Assembly: GCF_907165205.1 (NCBI RefSeq) | Contig: NC_058193.1 | Location: 27,541,521-27,605,520 of the forward strand | Direction: 5' to 3' | Length of the DNA: 64,000 nucleotides | Source of the DNA: Coccinella septempunctata | Lineage: Eukaryota; Arthropoda; Insecta; Coleoptera; Coccinellidae | In this document: one piece after another, positions 47,249-57,558 of the stretch | How positions within the stretch are numbered: position 1 is the stretch's first letter | Layout: every line of letters begins with the position of its first letter | Translations under genes and position numbers: made by a program | Notes under the pieces: generated by a model | Seen by the model: the letters and a program-made list of their open reading frames with translations, nothing else | What the model was told of the DNA's origin: nothing | The model's database searches: none

Positions 47249-48478
47249 TATTGTGTTACCATAGCAATGAACAATAACTCATTAGAAGTGTCAGTGTGAA
47301 GTTTGAGGTCAAAAAAGTAAACCAGAGTTACGCTATAAATTAAAAGAAAGAAGATGTCCACTGAAATTGTGAAAATCGAAAAATTGGAGTATCGAGCCAT
47401 CATCAATCTATGCTTAAAAGCGTTAAGAGGTAAGCAGATTTACGAAGATATGCTTAATACCCTTGGTGATCAATGTCCTTCGTATGCGACCGTGAAAAAT
47501 TTGACTGCAAGCTTCAAAAGAGGTAAATTTTCCATTGAAGATGATGACCGATCGGGAAGGCCAGTTTCTGTGTCAGTCCTCGAAAACATCGATGCAGTTC
47601 ATGACATGATTTTATCAGACCGTCGAATTGGACTAAAATGGATATCTGAAGCACTGAATATTTCATACGAACGCGTTCATCATATAGTTCATGTCAATTT
47701 GGATTATGAGAAAAATTGCTGCAAAATGGATCCCCAAATGTTTGAATGTTGACCAAAAGCGTGCAAGGGTAGAAGCATCGCGTTCGATCTGTGCTCGATT
47801 TGAAAACGATGTAGACTTCTTAAACGGAATTGTTACTATGGATGAGACTTGAGTACATTTCTAAGATCCAGAAACAGAGCAACAATGGCTGGAATGGCGA
47901 CACTCTGGTTCTCCAAGACTTAAGAAGTTTCGTGTCCAAAAATCTGCTGGAAAAGTTCTTGCTTCAGTTTTTCGGGATTGCTATGGAGTAATCATGATTG
48001 ATTTTTTGGATAAGGGTAGAACAATAACCGGAGATTACGATGTGACATTACTGAGCACTCTACGAACAAAAATCAAAGAGAAAAAACGCGGAAAGCTATA
48101 CAAAGGTGTTTTGTTTTTGCAGGACAACGGCTCTGCACACAAATCTCATGTTGCCATGCAAAAAGTTCGTGATTTAGGCTTTGAATTACTAGAACACCAG
48201 ATTTGGCTCCATCCCACTATCCCACTAACACTTTCCTCAACTGAAAAAAAGTTTAAAAGGTCGTAAATTTTCTTCCAACGAGGAGGTAATAAAAGCTGTG
48301 GAGGTCTGGCTTGCAGAGCAAGAGGAAATATTTTTTTTGAAAGGTGTAGAGACGTTGCAGGTTCGCTGTAATAAATGTGTCAAATTAAGGGAAGAATCTG
48401 TTGAGTAATAAAATATTTCGACATTGAAATTTTGTTTGGTGCTATAGAAGGCTAAGAATTTTTCAATATATCCTCGTA
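47249..48478 (+). mobile_element. mariner element, 5' inverted repeat missing
   Basis: The right end (AGGCTAAGAATTTTTCAATA to CCTCGTA at 48478) looks like a mariner terminus. The left side lacks the complement and instead begins at ATTGTGTTACCATAGCAA, as the copy at 1-330 also does. Confidence 0.85.
47354..48408 (+). pseudogene. mariner transposase (frameshifts and stops)
   Basis: From ATG 47354 the frame reads through an HTH N-terminus (ITERATED blocks LKALRGKQIYEDML, DDDRSGRPVSVS, RRIGLKWISEALNIS). A one-base insertion near 47705 shifts frame, after which AAKWIPKCLNVDQKRA continues. The catalytic block MDET is followed by TGA where tryptophan is expected, then a TAA two codons later. LYKGVLFLQDNGSAHKSH gives the second aspartate; PDLAP, bearing the third, is out of frame after a small deletion near 48195. 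The C-terminal part WLAEQEEIFFLKGVETLQ ends at 48406-48408. This is the DD34D layout of the mariner family; the copy is dead. Confidence 0.9.
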
Positions 48479-48715
48479 TCTGCTTATACTTTTTCTATCT
48501 TCGTGTGTGTGTGAAGATGAAACTAATGGATAGTAACTCTACTCAATTCTCTACTCTCATTCCTCAGAAAGATAAAAGAATGGTTGGAATTTGAATCCAA
48601 ATTGCTTTGTAGGCCGGAGGTTTAGGTATTGTGTTTCTTTTGCAAACTTCTTGCCTATAATTGTCTCATCTACTTATTTTCCAAGAGCCCATAGCGAACT
48701 TATCAGTCAGTAGTT
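48479..48715. other. no feature recognised
   Basis: A short (GT)n run at about 48503-48513. Confidence 0.4.
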
Positions 48716-49140
48716 ATGTCGGAATTTCCCCTTTTTCCGGCTTTGCTGGACACAATGACATTGGCATGGTGCATCGAAGGTAAAATCCTGTCTGAAGCCA
48801 CCCCTTCTTGTCCCATCTACGATAGGCTGTCTTCAAGAATCATTATAACGAGAGCAAGTGCGATCGAACAGCAGACAGACAGACGTATGTGGGCTAGGGG
48901 GGGCGAAACGAGCCGTCCATTGTTTCACTCACGCGTTTTGTTCATCCGTCCAACAAAAGCGACCGACATTCGGGAGTTCGACATTCACTCACCCCCTTTC
49001 AGGGTACGACGGAACGAGAGTGGAATGCTGCAGCAGGATGCGGGGGAAGAAGGGCCCCCGTTCGAGGTCAGGGACCTGCACGGATAATCGCTCGGGCCGG
49101 CTCGACGGACACGCGACGTTGCCAAATTTCGCATTTGTTC
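48716..49140. promoter_or_regulatory. CpG-rich island with a possible short exon
   Basis: Just upstream lies TCAGTCAGT (48703-48711), initiator-like. An ATG at 48716 opens 21 codons (MSEFPLFPALLDTM...) to a possible donor GAAG|GTAAAA at 48780. The rest is CpG-rich with two long overlapping frames to 49313 and no motif. Exon or regulatory block; undecided. Confidence 0.25.
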
Positions 49141-49709
49141 TGAATCAAGAATTCGTTTTCAATTCGAGTGATATTTCGACTCGGAATGCAACAAAAACGA
49201 GACTTTTCAATGAGTTTCCCGGATATTGCCAGCAATTGAAAAAAAAAAACTTTCAGGGGGAACTGCAGGGTGAGTCTTTGACTCGTACAAATATTTTAAC
49301 TGTACAATCTTGAGGTCGAAAGATACACTTGTTTTCTATACCATTTTTTCCGATTCGGTCCTGATAAAAATATTGCCATTCTAAGCTTTCATAATGAGCT
49401 AAACCACCCCTGGAAAAACAAAATTACCTTCAGAATAAGTTGCTAAATCTGTGACACTACACATCAGTATAGATCCTCAAATCTCTTCAAAGTACCCAAT
49501 TTTTCAAATTTCACAGATAATTTTTCATTTTTGACATCAAATTACTCGAAAACGGGGCATTATACGAGAAAATATGAAGAATACTTTTATTTCACAAAAC
49601 GGTCAAATGTTCATAAGTGGGAGTTCCCACCAAAGTAGCGTAGCACAGACATGGCACATACATGACAAAGGCGATGCATAATTTACAGATTTGAACTGAG
49701 AACAACATA

Positions 49710-51227
49710 CACTGCGCAAAAAAATTAGCGCACATTATGGAAATCTCAAATTTATTCTACAATTGAAGGTGTTCTCAATGATAATTATTTTTATCAGAAT
49801 TATGCATGCATATGTTATCCACTTTCAACGGTTTTCTTCAATACAGATGTTTTATCCCAGCAGGAATAAAAAAATATGATATTGTCAGATTTTGAATGTA
49901 TTGGCTCCATTCTAAAATCAGTTGTTCTCGATCAATTCTAGTGATCAATAATTTTTCTTTCGTTTGATTTTCTACACTCGATCGCTATGCAACGCGAAAC
50001 ACGCAATTTGACCCAAGAGGAATGTGCCCAAGCGGCAGTTTTGCGAGAAGAAGGGTGGACATACACAAGAATTGCAGAAAGGTTTGGAGTTTTCATACAA
50101 GTGTGTCCAGAATGTTGCAGCGATTCAGGGCGACAGGTATGAATGTCCGAAGACCAGGACAGGGTAGACCACGGGTAACAACTGCCATTCAAGAACGTTA
50201 CTTGAGAGTTTCTTCGTTGAGAAGCGGTTTGCTCGCCTCCTTCAAATTCAGCTTGAGCAAACTCATGAGGTGCAAATTAGCACTCAGACAATAAGAAATC
50301 GCCTCAGAGAATATGATTTAAGGCCTCGTGTCGCGGCAAGAGGCCCAGCTCTTACTCCAGCCCTTCGAAGGGCGCTTTTGGATTTTGCGAGAGAGCATAT
50401 CCATTGGGAAGAGGCCGATTGGAAAAGAGTTCTTTTCACAGATGAGTCTAGATTCTGCTTGTACCATTGTGATCGACGTTCCCTTGTATACAGACGTCCA
50501 CATGAAAGATATGCTCAGTGCAATTTCTTGAATACTACTGGTTTCGGGGCAGGATCGATTATGGTATGGGGTGGAATATCTTGGACTGCTCGCACAGAGC
50601 TAGTGGTCGTTGATAATGGAGCTATGAATGCTGATAAGTATATAAGGAACATTCTTGAAGAGCATGTAGTGCCATTTGCCCCATACATTGGTGAAAATTT
50701 CATTTTTATGGACGATAATGCCAGACCCCATCGTGCGCGCATCGTTCAGGAGTACCTTGAAGAGGATGAAGTCTCTCGAATGGAATGGCCAGCAAGAAGT
50801 CCAGATCTCAATCCGATTGAGCAGGTTTGGGACAACCTCAATAGAAGGCTGAGAAGTTCAGAAAATCAGCCAGCTACTCTTAATGACTTAGGAATCCAAC
50901 TCGGAGAAATCTGGGAAGGATTAGATCAGAACATTTTAAGTTCACTCATTTCGAGTATGAACCGTCGTTGCCGAGCTGTAATTAACGCAAGGGATGGAAA
51001 TACCAATATCAAATCACTTATCAGCATTTCAGTATTTTGAAAATTGTTCATTTCTCTTATTTCACATAAGATTCGGTGAAATCCTGAAATTTTCTTCCAT
51101 TCAATGTGTCTTGTTTCGTTCAAAACCTTCCCGAGAGAACATAAAAAATAAGTTATAAAGTCAATGTAGAGTTAACTTTCATTAAAAATGAGATTTTCAG
51201 AATGTGCGTTAATTTTTTTGCGCAGTG
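49710..51227 (+). mobile_element. Tc1-like element, copy 2, with good ends
   Basis: Terminal CACTGCGCAAAAAAATTAGC and its near complement (TTAATTTTTTTGCGCAGTG), with TA duplicated at 49708-49709 and 51228-51229. 1,518 bp, nearly identical to copy 1. The ends look functional, so it could be mobilised if a transposase were supplied by another copy. Confidence 0.95.
49987..51040 (+). pseudogene. Tc1-family transposase, copy 2 (two frameshifts)
   Basis: Start at 49987. The frame is lost after FGV near 50090 (one base fewer than copy 1), continues in the frame of MLQRFRATGMNVRRPG, and shifts again near 50220 where about eight bases are missing. From 50270 an uninterrupted 256-codon stretch carries the second HTH and the full catalytic region: DESRFCLYH, MDDNARPHRAR and DLNPIEQVW, giving DD34E. 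The C-terminus runs past the end seen in copy 1, with an altered tail (NIKSLISISVF). Confidence 0.92.
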
Positions 51228-51356
51228 TATTTCACGCAACTGACACTTCACTCAGATGTGCGATATCTGAAAATTAAGCATCGTCTTTGTCATGTATGTG
51301 CCATGACAGTGTTACGCTACTTTGGTGGGCGCTCACACTTAGATAGCGTCCAACTC

Positions 51357-51515
51357 AGGGTGAGCGCCCACCAAAGTAGCGTAACACTGACATGGCACAT
51401 ACATGACAAATGCGATGCCAAATAATAACTGAAACTTCACTCAAATGTGCGCTATCTCAAAATTATGAATCGCCTTTGTCATGTATGTGTCATGTCAGTG
51501 CTTACGCTACTTTGG
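51357..51515. mobile_element. MITE 2, second copy of the same MITE
   Basis: Starts GGTGAGCGCCCACCAAAGTA and ends CTACTTTGGT, lacking the last dozen bases of the right end; 159 bp. Same family as MITE 1. Confidence 0.8.
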
Positions 51516-51759
51516 TGACCTCAAGAATCTACTGTTAAAATATTTGTACGAGCCAAAGACACATCCTGTACATTAGAAACAAGTGACTTACAATGTACAG
51601 TTTTTGTGTCTTAGAAAAAAGAACCTGCTCTTTAGCTTCAATGTTGAATAGAAAATATTCAAAGGAAAGTGCTGTTCCAACTTGACTGGCTTAGTAATGA
51701 CCAAAGACTATCGACGTTTCGTACAAGTTGTCACTCGATGTATAAAAAATGGTGCGGAA

Positions 51760-52080
51760 TTTTCTTCACACCCGACAACGCCGCATCCCACATAGTACTA
51801 TCAACCATCCCCTACGCCCCCGCCTCAGCCCTAGCGGCTTACGACCGTCTCTCACCGATTAACCCCGATGGCAGTGAACTCTCCTTCTCTGGTCCAAATA
51901 AAGTCACCTATTTGAAAACAACATCAATTCACTTTCGGGCTCATTTACCCAGCACCCGTCTGGACTCGTTGGCTTGCAACGTCCCTTTCTCAAATTGTTC
52001 TTGAAGTTAGGGGTGGCGACGAAAACGATGTTCTGGGGCGGACATTGAGACGTCGAGTGTTGGTATTATTTTTTAATTCG
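51760..52080. promoter_or_regulatory. GC-rich unique island
   Basis: C-rich on the plus strand (CCCTACGCCCCCGCCTCAGC) with an open frame of 111 codons across it (51669-52004) lacking any motif. Candidate regulatory block by composition. Confidence 0.25.
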
Positions 52081-52580
52081 GCTTCCGCTGGGGGTGATTC
52101 TTCTTGTTTATGGAGGGGAAGAGGTTAATTAGGGGGGTTGCCCCTGTTTATCTTCAATGAATCCATTTGAATTTTAATTGAAAATTGTTTCGACTTTCCT
52201 AAAGCTATTATAAAAAAGTGAGTGATTGGTTTTACTTTATTTTTGATAAGGGGAGAAATTCTTCAAGAAGGAGCCCTTATATTTGGACATGAAATAAATT
52301 ATTGGTTATTAGGTGAATGCAACTAAACAAAGTTAATAAAGTTTCGATTGAATATTTCGATGTAGAATATACGATGAGTGTTTGACCAGTATAAATATTG
52401 TAATAGTAGATTCGTGAGGTCAAAAGAAACACTTTTTTGCTATACAATTTTTTCCGATTCGGCCCTTATAAAAAGATGTATCATAATGAGCTGTGCCACC
52501 CCTTGAAAAACAAAATTACCTTCCGAATAACTATAGCTAAATCTGTGACACTACCCATCTGGTGATCTTTTGCAGAGTTA

Positions 52581-53303
52581 TACAGGGTGTTCCTAAATTG
52601 AACGTACAAACGAAAAGGGGAGATTCCTTGAGTGAGTTTAAGAAAAAAAAGTCCCATAAACATGGGGTCGCAAACGTTTCGTTTTCGAGATACAGAGTGT
52701 TGGAGTTTGAATTTTTTTCAAGTTTTTTTTCTCATAGTATCTACACTTCACAAAATATTCAACTGAAATTTGTAATGGATATTACATTTTAGAGTTCTCA
52801 CCACGTGACATGGCAATTTCGATAGAAGATCTACAGGGTGATATTCCTATCATAGTTACGAGAATTTCGAGAGAATCGTTCAAAATTTTTTTTCACGAAA
52901 TCGTTGGTGGATACGACAAAACTACAAGAGACCGAAAAGTTTAGTATAAGAACAAAGCTTCTTTTTACATTTTTTCAAATTTACAGTTGCTCGCCAAAAA
53001 AAAGTTCTGCAGAAGAACAGGTGGCAGTGTTCCAGAAAAAATATCACCCTGTAGATCTTCTATCGAAATTGCCATGTCACGTGGTGAGAACTCGAAAACG
53101 TAATATCTATGCCAAATTTCAGTTGAATATCTTGTGAAGTGTAGATACTATGAGAAAAAAAACTTGAAAATAATTCAAACTTCAACACTCTATATCTCGA
53201 AAACGAAACGTTTGCGATCCCATGTTTATGGGACTTTTTTTCTTAAACTCACTTAAGGAATCTCCCCTTTTCGTTTATACGTTCAATTTAGGAACACCCT
53301 GTA
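52581..53303. mobile_element. foldback family C, copy 1, 723 bp
   Basis: Starts TACAGGGTGTTCCTAAATTG and ends with the complement. Arms of about 280 bp contain an internal second CAGGGTGATATT / AATATCACCCTG pair near 52836 and 53041. It lies in B copy 7 at a TA. Confidence 0.88.
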
Positions 53304-53535
53304 TACAGCTATTCAGAAATTTTTCAAATTTCAAACATACTTTTTAATTTTTGAACATAAAATTACTCGAAAATGGCGCATTGTACGTGAAATATGAGCA
53401 GTACTTTTATTTCACAAAACGTTCAAACATTCATTAGATAGCGTCAAATTTAGTTTCAAGAGTTGGGTTCTTTCAATTTTTGGTATTTTTATGATATACG
53501 TAATGGTCATAATTAGAAAACTGAAAGACATGGGT

Positions 53536-53752
53536 AATAATAATAATTCTTATAATTCCACTCTCTGACCGGGAGATTCCTTTGGAACAGGTCCGGTCTT
53601 CCAAGTGATGATTCAATCGTTCTTCAGGTGTTCGAGGAACGCTACAGGACCCTAATGTTGGGGAATCATCTCCCGTAGATGTACGGTTATTAAACATTGA
53701 AAAATAATTAAAAAAATCAGGAGCAAATTAGAAAACTTCTGACAGCTATCTT
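53536..53752 (-). mobile_element. 217-bp retro-insertion with 9-bp target duplication
   Basis: GACATGGGT flanks both sides (53527-53535 and 53753-53761). On the minus strand the insert ends in an (ATT)n tail, as after target-primed reverse transcription. It is either a 5'-truncated LINE end or a short SINE. A 52-codon minus frame lies inside; the clade is unknown. Confidence 0.6.
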
Positions 53753-53999
53753 GACATGGGTGATATCTTGTGTTCGAAAAAGAGTCATCGAATGAATGAA
53801 AAACTACATTCCGAAATTTATTTCATTCGATAAATGCGTTTGTGAGATAGAACTGAAAATAACATTTTTTATGGTTTTTAAACAGCCTGTAGCTTCTAAT
53901 CCAAGCCGATTCGTAAAAAACGGTAATGGAAAAAAGTGTTTCTTTCGACCTCAAGAATATTCTGTTGAAATATTTCTACCAGTCAGACTCACCTTGTAT

Positions 54000-54567
54000 A
54001 ATGAAATATCGCATATATCTCAATGAGAATATAACACCTGAACTGTGTTTCCAAAATAGATACTCAATATCCATCTTTTCTTCATTGGTAAAACAATGGT
54101 TGCATCCGAGATTTCTATAGAAATTGTAGAATTGTTTTCATTCTGATCAGAAGTTCCAAGAGGAACATGTCACATGGAGGTATATAATTATCTGTATATT
54201 AATAGCTATCACATTATTTTTTTTCCGAAATTCTTTGAAGAAGTCAAATTTGTTTGCAATAGATTTATTTTCCTCAATTTCAGAACAGGGAATGAGATAC
54301 TTACATTCCTAGCTTTTTGCACTAATTGCGGTTTCATATCGACACTTTGTTTGAAAATTAAAAAATTATTGATTTTGAATAAAAAATTTTTTCATATCTC
54401 ATTTATTGGACTCTTATTGATTTTATATTGGCTGAAATGCTATATAATTTTGGAATATCTCCTAGTGTTCCTTCCTCTATCAAACCTAAATTCAGCTCTG
54501 AAGAAGCACCCCTTTGGAAATTTTTTTGCTTCAGCACGAACATTTCACGAAATATAAAAATTAGAAT
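54000..54567 (+). other. unassigned; hydrophobic 127-codon frame
   Basis: The plus frame at 54174-54557 is rich in F, I, L and K with a possible splice acceptor (TTTCAG) at about 54284. The membrane-like appearance probably comes from AT-rich sequence, so no gene is called. Confidence 0.3.
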
Positions 54568-55210
54568 AGAATAGAATATCTTTATTCACCAATAATAATT
54601 GTTAACAAAACAATGAAGATGGGAAACTTCATACAGGAAAAAAATAAACAAAAACAGAGAAGATCAACATCCAATGTTATACTCTCCAGGAATTCACTAA
54701 CAGTGTATGGCTCTAGTCGTAACAATAGGCTGTAGACCTCTTTTCGAAAACATTTGTAGTTATCAATTTGACATATTTTGGATGGTAGTTTGTTATATAG
54801 TTTTAGGCACATATATGTACAATTTCTTTCTGTCAGGGACAACGTATGTAGAGGGTACAGAAAAAAAAATAAACTAAATTGTTCTGACCCAATATAATTC
54901 TCATAAGAAAATGTCAAAATTATTATTGTATTACTTTCAAACGTAATCCACTATCTTCTTTCTTCATTGAATTAGAGGAAACGTAAACTATTTCTAGTCC
55001 TCCTGAGGAGTAATGCCTTAACGACCCCAGAGGCAAGTAAGGGTAGAGAATTATTTATAGCATGTTTTGTAATATGCCGGAATCGATCGAAAACTGCATA
55101 GGCGGCAAGTGAATCATCCCCCTTGTAACGTTCCTGGCCAACCATTCAGCTTTGGCTATGTTAGAAACACGTTGATTTCAGCCCCTTGTAGTTTGTAGTA
55201 GATTGGTAAC
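54568..55210 (-). pseudogene. LINE 3' end with (TATTC)n tail
   Basis: In the minus frame 54917-54582, RNCTYMCLKLYNKLPSKI and NYKCFRKEVYSLLLRLEPYTVSEFLE match the usual C-terminus of CR1/L2/Crack-like LINE polymerases (pattern Y.G.KLYNKLP, FK..L...L, Y.VEEFL). The element ends in AATAAAGATATTC plus TATTC repeats (54568-54590 on plus as GAATA), a tail form typical of such LINEs. Further upstream (about 54960-55100) readable pieces such as NNSLPLLASGVVKALLLRRT suggest more degraded coding sequence. 5'-truncated and dead. Confidence 0.7.
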
Positions 55211-55530
55211 TCGTGAAAGCAGCCAAAAAGGTTTACTTGCTGTTTTTTCACATGTATCCAATTTTCGTTGGAGAATCACGTATTTGAATCTTTCTCAGAA
55301 ATATCCTGGAAATGGATATTATTATGAAAATATGTCCCTACTTTGAGCTTACATTGAGTTATGGGAATTTGAATACATTATCGATGGTGAATTTCTGCTT
55401 TGAAACTTTTTCTGCCGGGGTAAATTTCCTGATGAAAAGTGTAGTCCACTGAAACGCCTATGTTGATACAAATTCGTGGAAATTTCCTCTCAAAAAAAAC
55501 ACCCAATACCGGTGGAGAATTTGTTGCGTT
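55211..55530. other. no feature recognised
   Basis: AT-rich DNA between the LINE and the CpG island. Confidence 0.4.
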
Positions 55531-56102
55531 ATCAGGTGCGATAAAGCCGAATAGAGACGGTCTGAATCGGGGAGATTTCCCGACCCCCTTCCCGAATATC
55601 TGTTGATTTACACCACCCCCCCCGTTCCACCCCGACGCGTTCCCCTACCCCCGCCGAAATATGCCGGCGCTCATCCCCTTTCGTCCCGTTTTTCCGAATT
55701 CGAACAACCCAAACATGAATCGATTGCACGCGACGGCGTTGCATCCTCTCTCCTTTCTTCCCGCCGCGCCCCGACGCGTCGGGCGGGATGCAGGGGAAGC
55801 CATCGGTCGTCATGACAACACCCCAACAGGAGCGGCGGCGGCGGCAGCGTCGGAATCCAGACGAAAATGCACCGGCGGCGGCCGACGACCGCTGCCTGCG
55901 CGTGGTACCGCGCCCCGACGGGGGGCATCGCCCCAGACGGGTACTGCCGCGCGGGGTTGAACCAACCCCGGTGGCCGAGCGGGGCGAAAACACGACGTGT
56001 GTTAGCGACCGTCGCGTCGTATTTATGACACGGCCGACGCGGGTCTGCGAAACGGGAACGGTTAAGGCCAATCCGCACTACTTATTGTTAGAGTCACGAT
56101 GA
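55531..56102. promoter_or_regulatory. strong CpG island, the most GC-rich stretch of the window
   Basis: Many CpGs, (CGG)n-like runs at 55830-55848 and 55870-55885, and frames of 100-180 codons open in several phases on both strands, as expected in GC-rich DNA with few stops. Arginine/proline-rich translations show no domain. It could be a promoter or first exon of a gene on either strand. The clear composition jump against AT-rich flanks is the only evidence. Confidence 0.4.
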
Positions 56103-56247
56103 CATAGCAAGGAGAAAGAGGTCTAAGTTGTAAACCCAATAATGTTGTGACTTTTCTACCACTGACGACGCCAAATTAACGTACTCAAGCTTGTCAGATT
56201 TTGATAACGAATAATCCACGTGTCTTTGAAAGGTCCTAAGGTGCCTT

Positions 56248-57558
56248 TACTCCATTCACATTTATTAAAGTGCATGGCACGGTTGGCCATAGAAATTTGA
56301 TTCATTCCAGACTGTATAGTACAAAAATGTGGGGTTTTGGCGCTTCTCAAAACATTTTTGAGTTTTAAATCAGCGCTGTGTTGTCCGTTTAACGTAAAGG
56401 TCTCAGTAATTACGTATTTTACACACTGTCAAATCGTCAAATCATAATTTAGATTATACGAACTGAAGGCATTCCCAATCTAGTTATTTGCATGGAAAGT
56501 ACAAGAGATCAGTTTTCAAATATATTTATTTTTGCTTTGGAGGGGAATTGAATTATTAACACATAATATTCAGTTACATGAGGAGAGTTAATGTTGGTGT
56601 TCTTCATTGGCTGAAGGTTGAATACGTTAAATCAGTTGTAGAATCAAAAAAAAATCGACCCAAAGATGAAATGCGTCTGAAGCAGTGGTAGGGAATAGGT
56701 ATCTCTCAAAAGATTTACTGGTTAATTACGAGAATGATGAATTCTTCAACAAAAATAATCTTGCATCAAGTTAGTTAATTCTAAGACAAGAGCAAATTTC
56801 ACATAAATTAACAATTGGCAGGACAAATGGATTGTATTTATGGCTGTGTTCATGTAATAATAATATATTTATTTATCATCTAAGACATTTATAATGTCAA
56901 ATGAAAAATAGAAAAATTATATATGTACTTATTCTACGATGGCATTCATCAAATATCCTGTAGAAACGTTTTGCGTTCGCTCACCCTAAAATGAAAGCCT
57001 CAAATACCACCACCGCTTTGGACCTCCCAATAGAAGGAAACTGTTTGTTATCCCCTTCATTCATTATATAATTCGTTCAGATTCAGATGAAACATAATGT
57101 AAATTTACTTACATCATTGAGTGTTAATACATTTAGTTTAATACTCAATGCTCACATTGAATAATGTACGATACTGTCTGATATATTAGAGATTTTAGAA
57201 TATCTGGCTTACTATTTGAATGAGCGGAGCTGAACTCTAAATAGCTCCTGATACTCTGTCTAGCCTGTTTTTCAATCACTTTCGTCATTTTTGTGATATT
57301 AGTTGTGGCAACGGCGTTATGACATTAACGACATTTCATGAATGCCAACCTTACGGCCGGTTTCATAATCAAACCTAAAGTCGCTTTAATTTTAAAGCTT
57401 CTTTTAACTCTACTAAAAATGACAGTAAAGGAAGCTTTTAGACTAAAAGTGACTTTAAATTTGATTATGAAACTGGACGTTACTTCTTTCCAGTTACAAA
57501 ACTTAAGAAAATTATTTTATGGCCAACCGAGTGCTTTTATGAAAGTGAATGGAGTATA
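56248..57558 (-). mobile_element. repeat family G, copy 3
   Basis: Left end degraded (TACTCCATTCACATTTATTA), right end GAAAGTGAATGGAGTATAC. Same orientation as copy 2. Its minus-strand frame begins MTKVIEKQARQSIRSYLEF, which shows the family N-terminus better than the other copies, but the intron region is rearranged. It holds a MITE at 57354-57479. Confidence 0.82.
57354..57479. mobile_element. 126-bp MITE with TTA duplication inside family G copy 3
   Basis: Ends CGGCCGGTTTCATAATCAAA and TTTGATTATGAAACTGGACG, flanked by TTA (57351-57353, 57480-57482). It is absent at the same place in copies 1 and 2. The plus frame at 57338-57607 is a by-product. Confidence 0.85.

Larger units (their letters stand above)
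49619..51336. mobile_element. MITE 1 (ends GAG..CCCACCAAAGTAGCG), split by Tc1
   Basis: The ends GGGAGTTCCCACCAAAGTAG and CTACTTTGGTGGGCGCTCAC are inverted, with TA at each border of the B sequence. The halves add up to about 200 bp without the Tc1. Confidence 0.8.
49264..51570 (+). mobile_element. repeat family B, copy 6, with nested MITEs and Tc1
   Basis: The left part of B (49264-49618) begins with CAGGGTGAGTCTTTGACTCG. Then come MITE 1 (49619-51336, itself split by a Tc1), about 20 bases of B (TTAGATAGCGTCCAACTCAG), MITE 2 (51357-51515) and the right end of B (GACCTCAAGAATCTACTG to 51570). About 400-500 bases of B expected between the last two pieces are missing. Confidence 0.85.
52372..53999 (+). 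mobile_element. repeat family B, copy 7, with two insertions
   Basis: Left end degraded (GATGAGTGTTTGACCAGTAT), right end CAGACTCACCTTGTA. Interrupted by foldback C copy 1 (52581-53303) and a 217-bp retro-insertion (53536-53752). Confidence 0.85.

Noticed and set aside
54174..54557. 127-codon hydrophobic plus-strand frame, looking like a multi-pass membrane or chemoreceptor exon
   Set aside because: The hydrophobicity follows from T-rich DNA, no receptor signature is visible and the possible acceptor has no matching donor.
55532..56078. Overlapping frames of 135 and 179 codons on minus and 99-104 on plus in the CpG island
   Set aside because: Open in several phases at once because GC-rich DNA has few stops; arginine/proline-rich translations without domains.
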